Of a DNA stretch of 13,369 nt, positions 6,543 through 13,369 are shown piece by piece. Under the pieces are notes generated by a model. It had not been told where the DNA came from, did no database searches, and saw only the letters and a program-made list of their open reading frames with translations. Made by a program: the position numbers and the translations under genes. Numbering within the stretch: position 1 is the first letter of the stretch; the number at the start of each line of letters is the position of its first letter. The stretch comes from Bacteroidetes bacterium SW_11_45_7. Its GTDB lineage: Bacteria; Bacteroidota; Bacteroidia; Chitinophagales; SW-11-45-7. The stretch covers positions 1-13,369 of the forward strand of contig PXTV01000190.1 of the NCBI GenBank assembly GCA_003022985.1, given 5' to 3'.

Positions 6543-8366
6543 TCAAAAGTAATTGACATAGCCAAAATGAATTTTGGCTGCTCGAAAATCAATCGGGTTC
6601 CCTTGTTGTGACCCAAGAGCATAACTGACCCGGAATACACCTGCTTCTGAATCAAATGTCAACCCAACACCAAAGCCATAAGGAAAATCATTCCGGTATA
6701 CCTGGTTACTTCGATTTTCTACAAAAGCCCCATCGAAAAAGCTAAAGAAATAAGCCCGTTCCGTAAGCAGAAACCGATATTCCAATGTTGCTACGCTGTA
6801 CAATGAAGCACGGATCGATTGCTCATCAAACCCTCTCAGAACCTGACTCCCCCCAATACGGTAGAGTTCGTTGGTGAAAAGATTTTCGCTAAAAACAGCC
6901 GCTGCATCCACTCCCGTTAATAAAGTACTGCGCTGTGAAATGGGCCAGAATTTATCAAAAGTAGCTTCTGCCTCTATATGCCGCGATTTAAGCTCGAGGC
7001 TATCGTAAAGATGGTCAAGATTACGCTCCGGGTTACGGGGGTCTTGTAATTCAGTAATAGCATTGTTCTCTTGAACGGTTTTAACGCCAATTCCACCTTT
7101 TAGACGCAAACGAAACCCTTCAGTGGGAATAAATGGATCATCGAGCTGGCTCATTTGGTATTCAAGCCCGTAGAGGTCACGGTTCACATCCACGTTGTCG
7201 GGCAACGAACGAGTAGCTTTCACGGTGGTGGTATCAACATTCAGAATGGTTGTCGTCTTGTTGTTGTAAAAGGCTTTGATGTAATCACCCCCACCGAGTT
7301 TGTATTCAATTCCAACTTCCCATTGAAGATCGAGATAAGTTGTATCCTTTTTGTACAATTCCAAACGGACATCACCACCAAAGGGAAGACCCAATGGATA
7401 GGGGTAGTTGAGTCTTGCGTTTAATTCCTGCGTTGTGCCCTCGAGTTTCTCGTATTGCAGCTTGATGAGTGTGCCACGGCCAAATGGATTGGTAAAATGC
7501 AAGTCCGCTTCACCGGTGATAAGCAAACGGCCCGTTATATTACTGTTGGGAACCACACCAAGCAATAAATTGATACGACTCATTTGTTGATCTTTGAGGA
7601 AAAGGACAGGCCTGGCTTTATCCTCCGTAAATGTAACGCGCGCAGATTGTTGTTCAGAAATAAATTCGAGATCATTGATGCGCTGGCCTATCTTGTCGAT
7701 CTTCTTTTGGCTGTACAAATTGCCCGGCTGCATACTGAGATAGTTGTAGAGGTACTGCTCAGCAATAGGAGAGTTGCCTCGCAAAGCGATGGTATCAAAC
7801 GTTATGCGTTCATTTTTTGTTAGTTCAAGGGCTGCAGAAATCGTGCTATCGGAAAGGACTAAGCTATCGAGTGTAATCCTTGCAAAGGGGTAGCCATTGT
7901 TCTCCAGGAGGTTGATCAGCTTTTCCCGGAATTGCCTGTAGCGTGCCATGCTAATTGGTTTGCCACGGAAATTGTCTTGCTGAAAGCCAGCTTTGTTTAA
8001 CAATTCGCTACCTACATTACCTCTTCGTAAGCTCATCCATGCAAAACGCTTCCCCGTCCACAACCAGGCACGAAAAGTGTCACTGACAAGGCGATGACTG
8101 TCGATAGAGGCCCCTAAATAGCCCTGTTGCTGCAATTTGAGTAAAAGACGCTTCAAGCTCTTTTTAGCGTACAATGTATCGGCTACTGCTTCAGGTAAAT
8201 CGTAAACTTGCTCAATGGAGACTTGCTTTACATCCTGAACAACATCCAGATACAATTCCCCCTCCTGTGCTTGAGTGTTGTGTCCTCCTACCATCGAGAA
8301 GATGAACGCAAGGAAACCAGCTACAAAGGCTTTTTCAGTATATCTTATGGGTTGAGAAAAATCCAC
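6543..8366 (-). CDS. BamA/TamA-family outer-membrane protein (Omp85, surface antigen D15)
   Basis: This 607-residue protein looks like an Omp85 beta-barrel with periplasmic POTRA domains, the type that inserts or exports proteins at the outer membrane. A signal peptide spans about residues 12-34 (FVAGFLAFIFSMVGG, then NTQAQ). About three POTRA-like segments follow (36-115, 116-185, 186-260), each with the helix and G-Y pattern such as LLLKLQQQGYLGASI and LLENNGYPFARI. The barrel runs from about 264, with the superfamily loop motif LRGF at 510-513 and a C-terminal aromatic residue (GYVNYF) acting as the barrel signal. Three POTRAs and the size resemble TamA more than BamA, which has five POTRAs and about 800 residues. 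The start is GTG at 8366; an in-frame TAA lies nine codons upstream with no other usual start between. It leads the operon with the DUF4271 gene and hemD. Confidence 0.88.
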   Translation of the reverse strand: MDFSQPIRYTEKAFVAGFLAFIFSMVGGHNTQAQEGELYLDVVQDVKQVSIEQVYDLPEAVADTLYAKKSLKRLLLKLQQQGYLGASIDSHRLVSDTFRAWLWTGKRFAWMSLRRGNVGSELLNKAGFQQDNFRGKPISMARYRQFREKLINLLENNGYPFARITLDSLVLSDSTISAALELTKNERITFDTIALRGNSPIAEQYLYNYLSMQPGNLYSQKKIDKIGQRINDLEFISEQQSARVTFTEDKARPVLFLKDQQMSRINLLLGVVPNSNITGRLLITGEADLHFTNPFGRGTLIKLQYEKLEGTTQELNARLNYPYPLGLPFGGDVRLELYKKDTTYLDLQWEVGIEYKLGGGDYIKAFYNNKTTTILNVDTTTVKATRSLPDNVDVNRDLYGLEYQMSQLDDPFIPTEGFRLRLKGGIGVKTVQENNAITELQDPRNPERNLDHLYDSLELKSRHIEAEATFDKFWPISQRSTLLTGVDAAAVFSENLFTNELYRIGGSQVLRGFDEQSIRASLYSVATLEYRFLLTERAYFFSFFDGAFVENRSNQVYRNDFPYGFGVGLTFDSEAGVFRVSYALGSQQGNPIDFRAAKIHFGYVNYF

Positions 8367-8504
8367 ACTTTTGGCTTTACTGAATGGAAATTACGTTCAG
8401 AATGTTATTGAAGCGATATTCACAACAATGCTTTGCAATGATTGATTCTTCGGGTCCCGCATTTTCGTTTAACCATAGAAACAACCTACTAAAATAAGAA
8501 GCTG

Positions 8505-9635
8505 ATGGCCGGCATTTATGTCCATATTCCCTTTTGTAAACAAGCTTGCAGCTATTGCAATTTCCATTTTTCCACCAAGTTACAAACCAAAGAAGATGTA
8601 TTGGCAGCCATCCAACAAGAAGTAAGTTTACAAGCAAATTATCTCCCTCAACGCCAGATCGATACGCTGTATTTTGGCGGAGGTACGCCCTCTATTCTTC
8701 AAGCCCATGAGATCAATGCTATTGTAGAAGCTATACAAAACACCTTTTCTTTTGCCGATGACATGGAAATAACGCTGGAGGCAAATCCTGATGATCTTAC
8801 AGGCGATAAGATCAAAGAACTACGCTCAACACCCATCAATCGGTTCAGCATCGGCATCCAGTCCTTCCGCAATACGGACTTGCAATTCATGAATCGACCG
8901 CACACAGCTCATGAGGCATACCAGGCTATTAACAAAAGCCAGCGAGCCGGCTACACAAATATGACAATTGACCTTATCTACGGTTCACCTACATTACCCG
9001 ATGATGCATGGCGGGAGAATTTACACACCGTTTTTGAAATGGGCATCCCCCACATATCTGCCTATGCGCTAACAGTTGAACCAGGAACTGCACTCAACCA
9101 CTGGATTGAAAAAGGCAAAGTTTCCGGTATTGATGTGGAGCAAGCCGGACGGCAATTGGAACTGTTAATGGATGAAATGGCCGCCAACGGCTATGACCAT
9201 TACGAGATATCCAACTTCTGCAAGCCTGGTTACAGGGCGCAACACAACACCAATTACTGGTTCAATATACCCTATCTCGGTCTTGGAGCTGGCGCCCATT
9301 CATTCAATGGCACAACACGCCAATGGAACGTGGCCAATAACGTCAAGTACGCAAAAGCCATCCTGCATGAAGGGAAAGTTCCATTTGAACGGGAAACGCT
9401 ATCCCTGAAGGACCGTTATAACGAAACACTGCTCACCTCACTTCGCACAAAGTGGGGTTGTCACACCGGGATCCTTAAGGCAAATTTTCCTGATCAGTAC
9501 AACAACACCTTTGCCAAAGAATCTGCTCGTCTTCTGGAACAAGGTCTTTTGCAAAAGGAAAACGATCACATCAAATTAAGCCGCAAGGGGACACTTGTTG
9601 CTGATAGCGTCATTGCGGACCTGTTTGCCGAATGA
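8505..9635 (+). CDS. hemW: Radical-SAM haem chaperone HemW
   Basis: HemW binds haem and an S-adenosylmethionine-linked [4Fe-4S] cluster and is thought to deliver haem to respiratory enzymes; it was long annotated as oxygen-independent coproporphyrinogen oxidase. The cluster motif CKQACSYC gives C11, C15 and C18 after IYVHIPF, and GGGTPS at 58-63 binds S-adenosylmethionine. The EANPDDLT, RFSIGIQSF and IDLIYGSP segments fit the family, and HNTNYW is the HemW signature that separates it from true HemN. At 376 residues it is full length. ATG at 8505 starts directly at MAGIYVHIPF as in homologues. It diverges from the BamA-DUF4271-hemD operon across 138 bp in which I see only weak promoter-like sequence (TTG at 8418, ATGCTTTG near 8438). 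Its stop is 10 bp from the end of a converging pseudogene. Confidence 0.94.
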   Translation: MAGIYVHIPFCKQACSYCNFHFSTKLQTKEDVLAAIQQEVSLQANYLPQRQIDTLYFGGGTPSILQAHEINAIVEAIQNTFSFADDMEITLEANPDDLTGDKIKELRSTPINRFSIGIQSFRNTDLQFMNRPHTAHEAYQAINKSQRAGYTNMTIDLIYGSPTLPDDAWRENLHTVFEMGIPHISAYALTVEPGTALNHWIEKGKVSGIDVEQAGRQLELLMDEMAANGYDHYEISNFCKPGYRAQHNTNYWFNIPYLGLGAGAHSFNGTTRQWNVANNVKYAKAILHEGKVPFERETLSLKDRYNETLLTSLRTKWGCHTGILKANFPDQYNNTFAKESARLLEQGLLQKENDHIKLSRKGTLVADSVIADLFAE

Positions 9636-9645
9636 AGTCTACTGG

Positions 9646-10128
9646 CTAAATCTCGACAGGTTTTGCTTTCATGTGTTTCCTGAGAAAGCCCGCCCTAGCG
9701 CGATAAAATTCGAAGCGTTGCTCTTCTTTGCTAAAGCCGTGCCCCCATCCTCTTTAACCACGTTAGACACATTGACGCCTCTTTCCCGTAGCGCTTTCAC
9801 AACCTGGCCGGAGTTGTTTTTATCAACGAGGGGCCTGGGCTATAAAAAAAGGCGCCTTCATGGAATCCACATGAAAGAGGGGTCATGCTTTAGCCATCAT
9901 CGTGCTATCCTCCTCGTAATCACCAACCATCTCGTGGAACATGTCAAACATGGACTCCCAATAAGGGGTATCGATTCCAATGGCCATAAGGTTTTCGAAA
10001 TGAGCCGAATCAGCCAACGGCTCTTTTGCCTGTTTGTTAGCAGATGCCTTTTGATCTTTCTCCTGGCCGCCACAACTAAGGCGAGACGAGTAAAGACAGA
10101 TCAATAAAAGGATAAAACCGAATTGGGC
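9646..10128 (-). pseudogene. Remnant of an S9 prolyl-oligopeptidase-family peptidase
   Basis: The intact gene would encode an exported serine peptidase of about 600-700 residues. What remains, read on the minus strand, is a hydrophobic signal-like start (FILLLICLYSSRLSC, 10116-10072) with an off-consensus lipobox. After about 20 more residues it passes directly into C-terminal catalytic-domain sequence (TPYWESMFDMFHEMVGD), so most of the protein is deleted. Further lesions are an in-frame TGA at 9885-9883 where a Ser is expected before PLFHVDSMKAPFF; loss of a few bases around the expected GANDPRV segment (9822-9840); and a one-base deletion in the G-run at 9742-9746 just before the catalytic-histidine motif HGFSKEEQRFEFYRA. 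The stop TAG is at 9648-9646, after HMKAKPVEI. No ATG begins the N-terminal frame. The family assignment is from remembered motif order, without alignment. Confidence 0.8.
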
Positions 10129-10257
10129 TTACTACCCTTAGGATGTAAAAAACAGATATTCGTAAACATAGTATCGAATTTTGCGGGCCAAGGTAAATTT
10201 TGATTGATCATGACTTTTTTTGACTAACCACTCATATTGTAGTAAATATCATCCCTA

Positions 10258-11007
10258 ATGGAAGCAAAGATCAAGATCAAACAACGCCTTTATCCGATTA
10301 ACCTGGCTCATCCCATCGATATTTCCATTCCCATCCAAAACACTGATGAGCAGGTCAAGGCATTTCAGGCACCCGATGTATCGTTTCAACCTTTTATTGC
10401 CGGCAATTTTGTAGGAGCTGTTGAGGCGGGCAGCCCTGTCAACTTCACAAATATTCATTTGAATCCGCACGGAAATGGCACACATACAGAATGTGTTGGC
10501 CACATCACCAACGAAGGGCAAACCATTAACCAAACCCTGGGCGAGTATTTCTTTTCTGCACGCCTCGTAACAATTGAGCCGGGAAAGCAACAAAATGGTG
10601 ATCGCATCATTACCAAAGAACAGATTGCCGAAAATTGGAAAGGTGGCCAGCCGGAGGCATTCATCATCCGCACATACCCGAACAGCCCGAGCAAGATGAC
10701 CTATGATTATTCGGGCACCAATCCGCCCTACCTGACGCCAGAAGCAATCAGTTTCTTAGTTGAGAAAGAAGTCCGGCACCTGCTTCTCGATCTGCCCTCT
10801 GTGGATAAAGAAGATGACGGGGGCGAACTCGCCTCCCACAAGATGTTCTGGCAGTATCCGTCCAATCCGCGCCAAGACGCTACCATTACGGAACTGATCT
10901 ATGTCCCGGATAAAGCCCGGGATGGCTTCTACATTTTAAACCTGCAAATTGCCTCTTTTGAGCTGGACGCCAGCCCGAGTAAGCCGGTTCTGTATCAAAT
11001 CGAGTGA
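10258..11007 (+). CDS. Cyclase-family metal-dependent hydrolase (kynurenine formamidase-like fold)
   Basis: The 249-residue protein belongs to the cyclase/KynB superfamily of metal-dependent amidohydrolases. The metal site is visible as HGNGTHTECVGH (71-82), with H71, H76, E78 and H82 in the places of the usual HxGTHxDxxxH, though glutamate replaces the common aspartate. A second conserved part, LLLDLPSVDKEDDGG (175-189) followed by H194, matches the family core. The N-terminal LAHPIDISIPI stretch is a variant of the usual opening strand. The substrate cannot be assigned: members include kynurenine formamidase, isatin hydrolase and unknown types, and no tryptophan-degradation genes are nearby. 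ATG at 10258 is used; there is no Shine-Dalgarno or clear promoter. It converges on pyk, with 98 bp between and no terminator that I can see. Confidence 0.85.
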   Translation: MEAKIKIKQRLYPINLAHPIDISIPIQNTDEQVKAFQAPDVSFQPFIAGNFVGAVEAGSPVNFTNIHLNPHGNGTHTECVGHITNEGQTINQTLGEYFFSARLVTIEPGKQQNGDRIITKEQIAENWKGGQPEAFIIRTYPNSPSKMTYDYSGTNPPYLTPEAISFLVEKEVRHLLLDLPSVDKEDDGGELASHKMFWQYPSNPRQDATITELIYVPDKARDGFYILNLQIASFELDASPSKPVLYQIE

Positions 11008-11105
11008 CCAGGAATGGCCATTAATACGATGAGCAGTGGGCAATAGGGCAAGCCTTACTCAAGATTGATCTTTCAGATGAGCAGATATCCACTTGTCACT
11101 TCTTA

Positions 11106-12533
11106 TCAGTCAACATAGGTGATCTTCAACATGTTGGTTCTGCCTTGCTCGTAAAGCGGCATGCTTGCTGTGTTGATCATCACATCCCCGCTCTCGATCA
11201 TCCTGCGTTCTCGTAAGATATCGATCACATCCGATATCGTTTCATCCGTACTGACGAACCTATCGTAGTAAAAGCCCTGAACACCCCAGCATAAACTCAG
11301 GATATTGAGTAATGCCTCGTTATCCGTAAAAATAAAAATACGAGCGTGGGGCCTGTAACTTGCCAGCATAAAAGCCGTATAGCCTGACCTTGTCATACCG
11401 ATAATGCCATTGGCTTCAACCTGTTCAGCAATACGGCAGGCGTTGTAGCAAATGGCATCGGAGAGAAACGTTTCGGATTCTTCTCTTGGCGTAAGACTCT
11501 TATTGTAGATCAGCTCTTGATCTTCCACGTAGCGGATGAGCTTGTGCAACGTACTCACCACTTTGACAGGATGAATGCCCACCGAAGTCTCTCCGCTTAA
11601 CATCAGGGCATCAGCACCATCGATAACATCATTGGCCACATCGTTTGTCTCCGCGCGTGTGGGACGCGATTGGGTTGTCATGGAATCGAGGATCTGCGTG
11701 GCAATGATAACCGGTTTGGCTGCCACAATACACTTGCGCACCAAGTTTTTTTGAATGAGGGGCATTTTTTCCATTGGCACTTCCACACCAAGATCACCCC
11801 TGGCGATCATTACGCCATCAGAAACTTTGATGATGTTGTCGATATCATTAACTGCCTCGGGCTTTTCGATTTTTGAAATGATCTTGATCTTGTGTTTGTG
11901 GCCGAGCAAGTTCCGCAAGGCAAGCACATCATCTGCTGACCGCACAAAAGAAAGAGCAACCCAGTTGGCATTATTCGCAAAGGCAAACCTGGCATCCTCA
12001 ATGTCCTTTTCTGTAAGGGATGGGAGCGTTAAAGATGTATCGGGAAAGTTGACCCCTTTTTTCGATGATAGCTCACCCCCGAACAAGACCTCAGCTTCTA
12101 CATTTTTATCATTATCCGTTGATAGGATCCGGAGTTCGATCTTGCCATCGTCAAATAAGATGATATCACCCTCGCTAACATCCTTGGGAAAATTATCAAA
12201 GTTGATGCCGATCCTTTCAGATGTACCGAGGACCTCCTCAGTTGTAATTTGAAGTTTTTGGCCGGTAGTAAGTTGGACTGTTTCACCCTTTACTTCACCA
12301 ATACGGATTTTGGGTCCCTGGAGATCTGCAAGAATGCCAATATTGAGCTTGTATGTGCGGTTGATTTTGTGAACGTGCTCAAAAAGCTTTTGATGATGCT
12401 CCTGCGAGCCGTGGGAAAAATTAAAACGAAAGAGGTTAACACCCGCATTCACAAGATTTAAAAGATCTTCATAGCTTTCTGAAGCAGGCCCAACCGTGGC
12501 AATAATTTTGGTTCGATTTTTTGTTTGGATCAT
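11106..12533 (-). CDS. pyk: Pyruvate kinase
   Basis: Pyruvate kinase makes pyruvate and ATP from phosphoenolpyruvate and ADP, the last step of glycolysis. The 475-residue protein is full length. It shows KIIATVGPAS at the N-terminus, RFNFSHGS (36-43) and ADLQGPKIRIGE (69-80). The B domain lies between about 82 and 165, the active-site lysine is K221 in KIEKPEAV, MIARGDLGVE is at 242-251, and ATQILDSM (278-285) leads into the RPTRAETNDVANDVIDGADA block. The C-terminal domain follows normally to KITYVD. Its ATG overlaps the stop of the IPExxxVDY gene as ATGA, so the two are translationally coupled and share a promoter upstream of 12952. This pair is a common arrangement in Bacteroidota. Confidence 0.97.
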   Translation of the reverse strand: MIQTKNRTKIIATVGPASESYEDLLNLVNAGVNLFRFNFSHGSQEHHQKLFEHVHKINRTYKLNIGILADLQGPKIRIGEVKGETVQLTTGQKLQITTEEVLGTSERIGINFDNFPKDVSEGDIILFDDGKIELRILSTDNDKNVEAEVLFGGELSSKKGVNFPDTSLTLPSLTEKDIEDARFAFANNANWVALSFVRSADDVLALRNLLGHKHKIKIISKIEKPEAVNDIDNIIKVSDGVMIARGDLGVEVPMEKMPLIQKNLVRKCIVAAKPVIIATQILDSMTTQSRPTRAETNDVANDVIDGADALMLSGETSVGIHPVKVVSTLHKLIRYVEDQELIYNKSLTPREESETFLSDAICYNACRIAEQVEANGIIGMTRSGYTAFMLASYRPHARIFIFTDNEALLNILSLCWGVQGFYYDRFVSTDETISDVIDILRERRMIESGDVMINTASMPLYEQGRTNMLKITYVD

Positions 12534-12952
12534 TTTATTAATAAGTTTTGCCAGGAACGCAAGTTCTCAGGTTGAATTTGATAAACAGCGTGAATAAAGG
12601 AAAGATCAATCAACTCTTTTTCAATAGAGCAAATGTGTTGTTCTGCAAATTCGCCCTGAAGAACAAGGAAATAATCGACACGCTTCAATTCGGGAACAAG
12701 TGCACCTCCCTCCCCTTTGTTGGCCAGGAGCTGATAAGTCATTTGCTCCAAAGGATCATAATACTCGTAAAGATGAAACTGAAGGAGTTGATGTTTCTCC
12801 CCGGAATGAATGGCAAGCGGCTCTTGTAATACAAGATCGATCAGTAAATGCTTATTCAAAAAATAGCAGAGGCGGTAATACCGATATGGACTTACCAGAG
12901 CGAGTAAATAAAATTCCGGCTGGAGATCGAGGGTAAGTGTCTGCTTTTTCAT
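12530..12952 (-). CDS. IPExxxVDY-family protein
   Basis: This 140-residue protein carries the family motif as VPELKRVDY (86-94), with valine replacing the first isoleucine. The family is small, soluble and of unknown function, and is found in Bacteroidota beside pyruvate kinase and close to the acpP-fabF-rnc cluster. The protein has no signal peptide or membrane span. It is rich in Leu and aromatic residues (PEFYLLALVSPYRYYRLCYF near the start). It overlaps pyk by 4 bp (ATGA), so it may be co-made with it. A weak promoter-like TAGAGTTG lies about 30 bp upstream on the minus strand. Confidence 0.88.
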   Translation of the reverse strand: MKKQTLTLDLQPEFYLLALVSPYRYYRLCYFLNKHLLIDLVLQEPLAIHSGEKHQLLQFHLYEYYDPLEQMTYQLLANKGEGGALVPELKRVDYFLVLQGEFAEQHICSIEKELIDLSFIHAVYQIQPENLRSWQNLLIK

Positions 12953-13193
12953 ACTTTATTGACATGTTATCACTGCTACAACTCTATGAGCCGGGAATTG
13001 GATTTTCCACCTTTTCACCAACCCCATGAGAAGAACCTTTGACCGCTAATATGCGGTATCACTATCATCTTTGCAATGATGAAATTCCATTTTTAAGCAA
13101 CTTTCGTCCACAAGACAAATTGGTATATTTTCAAAAATTATTTCCCCGATTGTCTTACGAAGGTTATAAATTCGCACTCGCTATTGAAGAAAA

Positions 13194-13303
13194 TGGCAAT
13201 GCTGTGACTAAAATTGGCGGAGTTTGTTGGTTATCTCGTTAGCATTGCCAAGAAAAGAAAAAACTGATAAGCAAAAGAAAGCAAGCAAGAATTTGTTTAT
13301 CAG
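13194..13303 (+). promoter_or_regulatory. Two inverted repeats in the leader of the right-edge gene
   Basis: TGGCAATGCT (13194-13203) pairs perfectly with AGCATTGCCA (13241-13250) across a 37-nt loop. CTGATAA (13264-13270) pairs with TTATCAG (13297-13303), which is followed by CTTTTAAAT. If transcription begins upstream near 13080, both would be in the mRNA leader, and the second looks like a weak attenuator. If it starts near 13330, the first is only DNA, possibly an operator, and the second overlaps the promoter. Confidence 0.3.
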
Positions 13304-13323
13304 CTTTTAAATATCGTATTTTG
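13292..13323 (+). promoter_or_regulatory. Putative promoter of the right-edge gene
   Basis: TTTG at 13292-13295 is followed by 20 bp and then GTATTTTG at 13316-13323. This keeps the TTTG half of the -7 consensus TAnnTTTG but shifts the TA by one base. The ATG is 31 bp downstream, a normal leader length for this group. Confidence 0.4.
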
Positions 13324-13354
13324 CAAAACGTATTTTTTAAACAAACACAGAGCT

Positions 13355-13369
13355 ATGGCGGATATTTCA
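13355..13369 (+). CDS. Start of a gene at the right edge, probably acyl carrier protein
   Basis: Only five codons are visible, reading MADIS. This opening, and the position next to the IPExxxVDY-pyk pair, fit acpP of Bacteroidota, where acpP, fabF and rnc commonly neighbour these two genes. Five residues cannot prove identity, so no symbol is given. Confidence 0.45.

Larger units (their letters stand above)
12953..13354. other. Divergent intergenic and leader region before the right-edge gene
   Basis: These 402 bp separate the minus-strand IPExxxVDY-pyk pair from a plus-strand gene at the edge. They contain an ATCTTTG box at 13067-13073 that could be an upstream promoter (a TTTG at 13038 is too far away to pair with it well). 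They also hold a perfect 10-bp inverted repeat, a second 7-bp inverted repeat and a better promoter candidate near 13300. An open frame from ATG 13051 to TAG 13242 is present but resembles nothing I know and is not called as a gene. Confidence 0.5.

Noticed and set aside
8505..9635. Calling the hemW gene oxygen-independent coproporphyrinogen oxidase (hemN).
   Set aside because: The shorter length, the direct start at the IPFC region and the HNTNYW motif fit HemW; HemN is longer, with an N-terminal extension.
9595..10107. A 170-codon plus-strand open frame after hemW.
   Set aside because: It overlaps the hemW end in another frame and is antisense to the peptidase relic, whose motifs are recognisable on the minus strand.
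11028..11084. Direct repeat GATGAGCAG at 11028-11036 and 11076-11084 between the cyclase gene and pyk.
   Set aside because: Nine bases in two copies is within chance and fits no known element.
13051..13242. A 63-codon open frame from ATG 13051 (MRYHYHLCNDEIPF...) upstream of the right-edge gene.
   Set aside because: It resembles no family I know, begins inside a possible promoter, and ends inside an inverted repeat. It could be a leader peptide, but nothing supports translation.

Overview
The window looks like chromosomal housekeeping DNA from a member of the Bacteroidota, most likely the Cytophagales or a close relative. The evidence is an IPExxxVDY-family protein directly upstream of pyruvate kinase, a DUF4271 membrane protein next to uroporphyrinogen-III synthase, a short LpxD-like acyltransferase, few Shine-Dalgarno sites, and promoter elements of the Bacteroidota type (TTTG, 19-20 bp, TAnnTTTG), the clearest being in front of gcvT. 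The lineage is inferred from gene content, not from a database match. No phage, insertion sequence with a transposase, CRISPR array, tRNA or rRNA was seen.

Layout. On the left edge, the first 145 codons of an aerobic glycerol-3-phosphate dehydrogenase (glpD) run leftwards off the window. A MazG-type nucleotide pyrophosphohydrolase follows (634-963, plus). It faces a secreted leucine-rich-repeat protein (1009-2082, minus), and the two genes share a hairpin terminator that overlaps the end of the mazG-like gene. Next comes gcvT (2324-3406, minus). A 414-bp gap then holds the gcvT promoter and a 163-bp element with inverted terminal repeats that resembles a MITE. After it lies an LpxD-like gene (3821-4797, plus) broken by a frameshifting internal deletion.

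The centre is a minus-strand operon of three genes: a BamA/TamA-type outer-membrane protein (6543-8366), a DUF4271 membrane protein (5634-6539) and hemD (4801-5598). The radical-SAM haem chaperone gene hemW (8505-9635, plus) diverges from it. Between hemW and the next gene is the wreck of an S9 prolyl-oligopeptidase gene (about 9646-10128, minus). It keeps a lipoprotein-like N-terminus and the C-terminal end of the catalytic domain, but the middle is gone and several further lesions are present.

The right side has a cyclase-family metal-dependent hydrolase (10258-11007, plus) facing a translationally coupled pair, IPExxxVDY protein then pyruvate kinase (12952 to 11106, minus). A 402-bp divergent leader with inverted repeats and a plausible promoter leads to the first five codons of a gene that is probably acpP.

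Themes are central metabolism (glycerol 3-phosphate, glycine cleavage, pyruvate kinase), tetrapyrrole and haem handling (hemD, hemW) and the outer membrane (BamA-like, LpxD-like). The least ordinary content is two decaying genes and a small palindromic repeat element. I found no convincing new multi-gene system.
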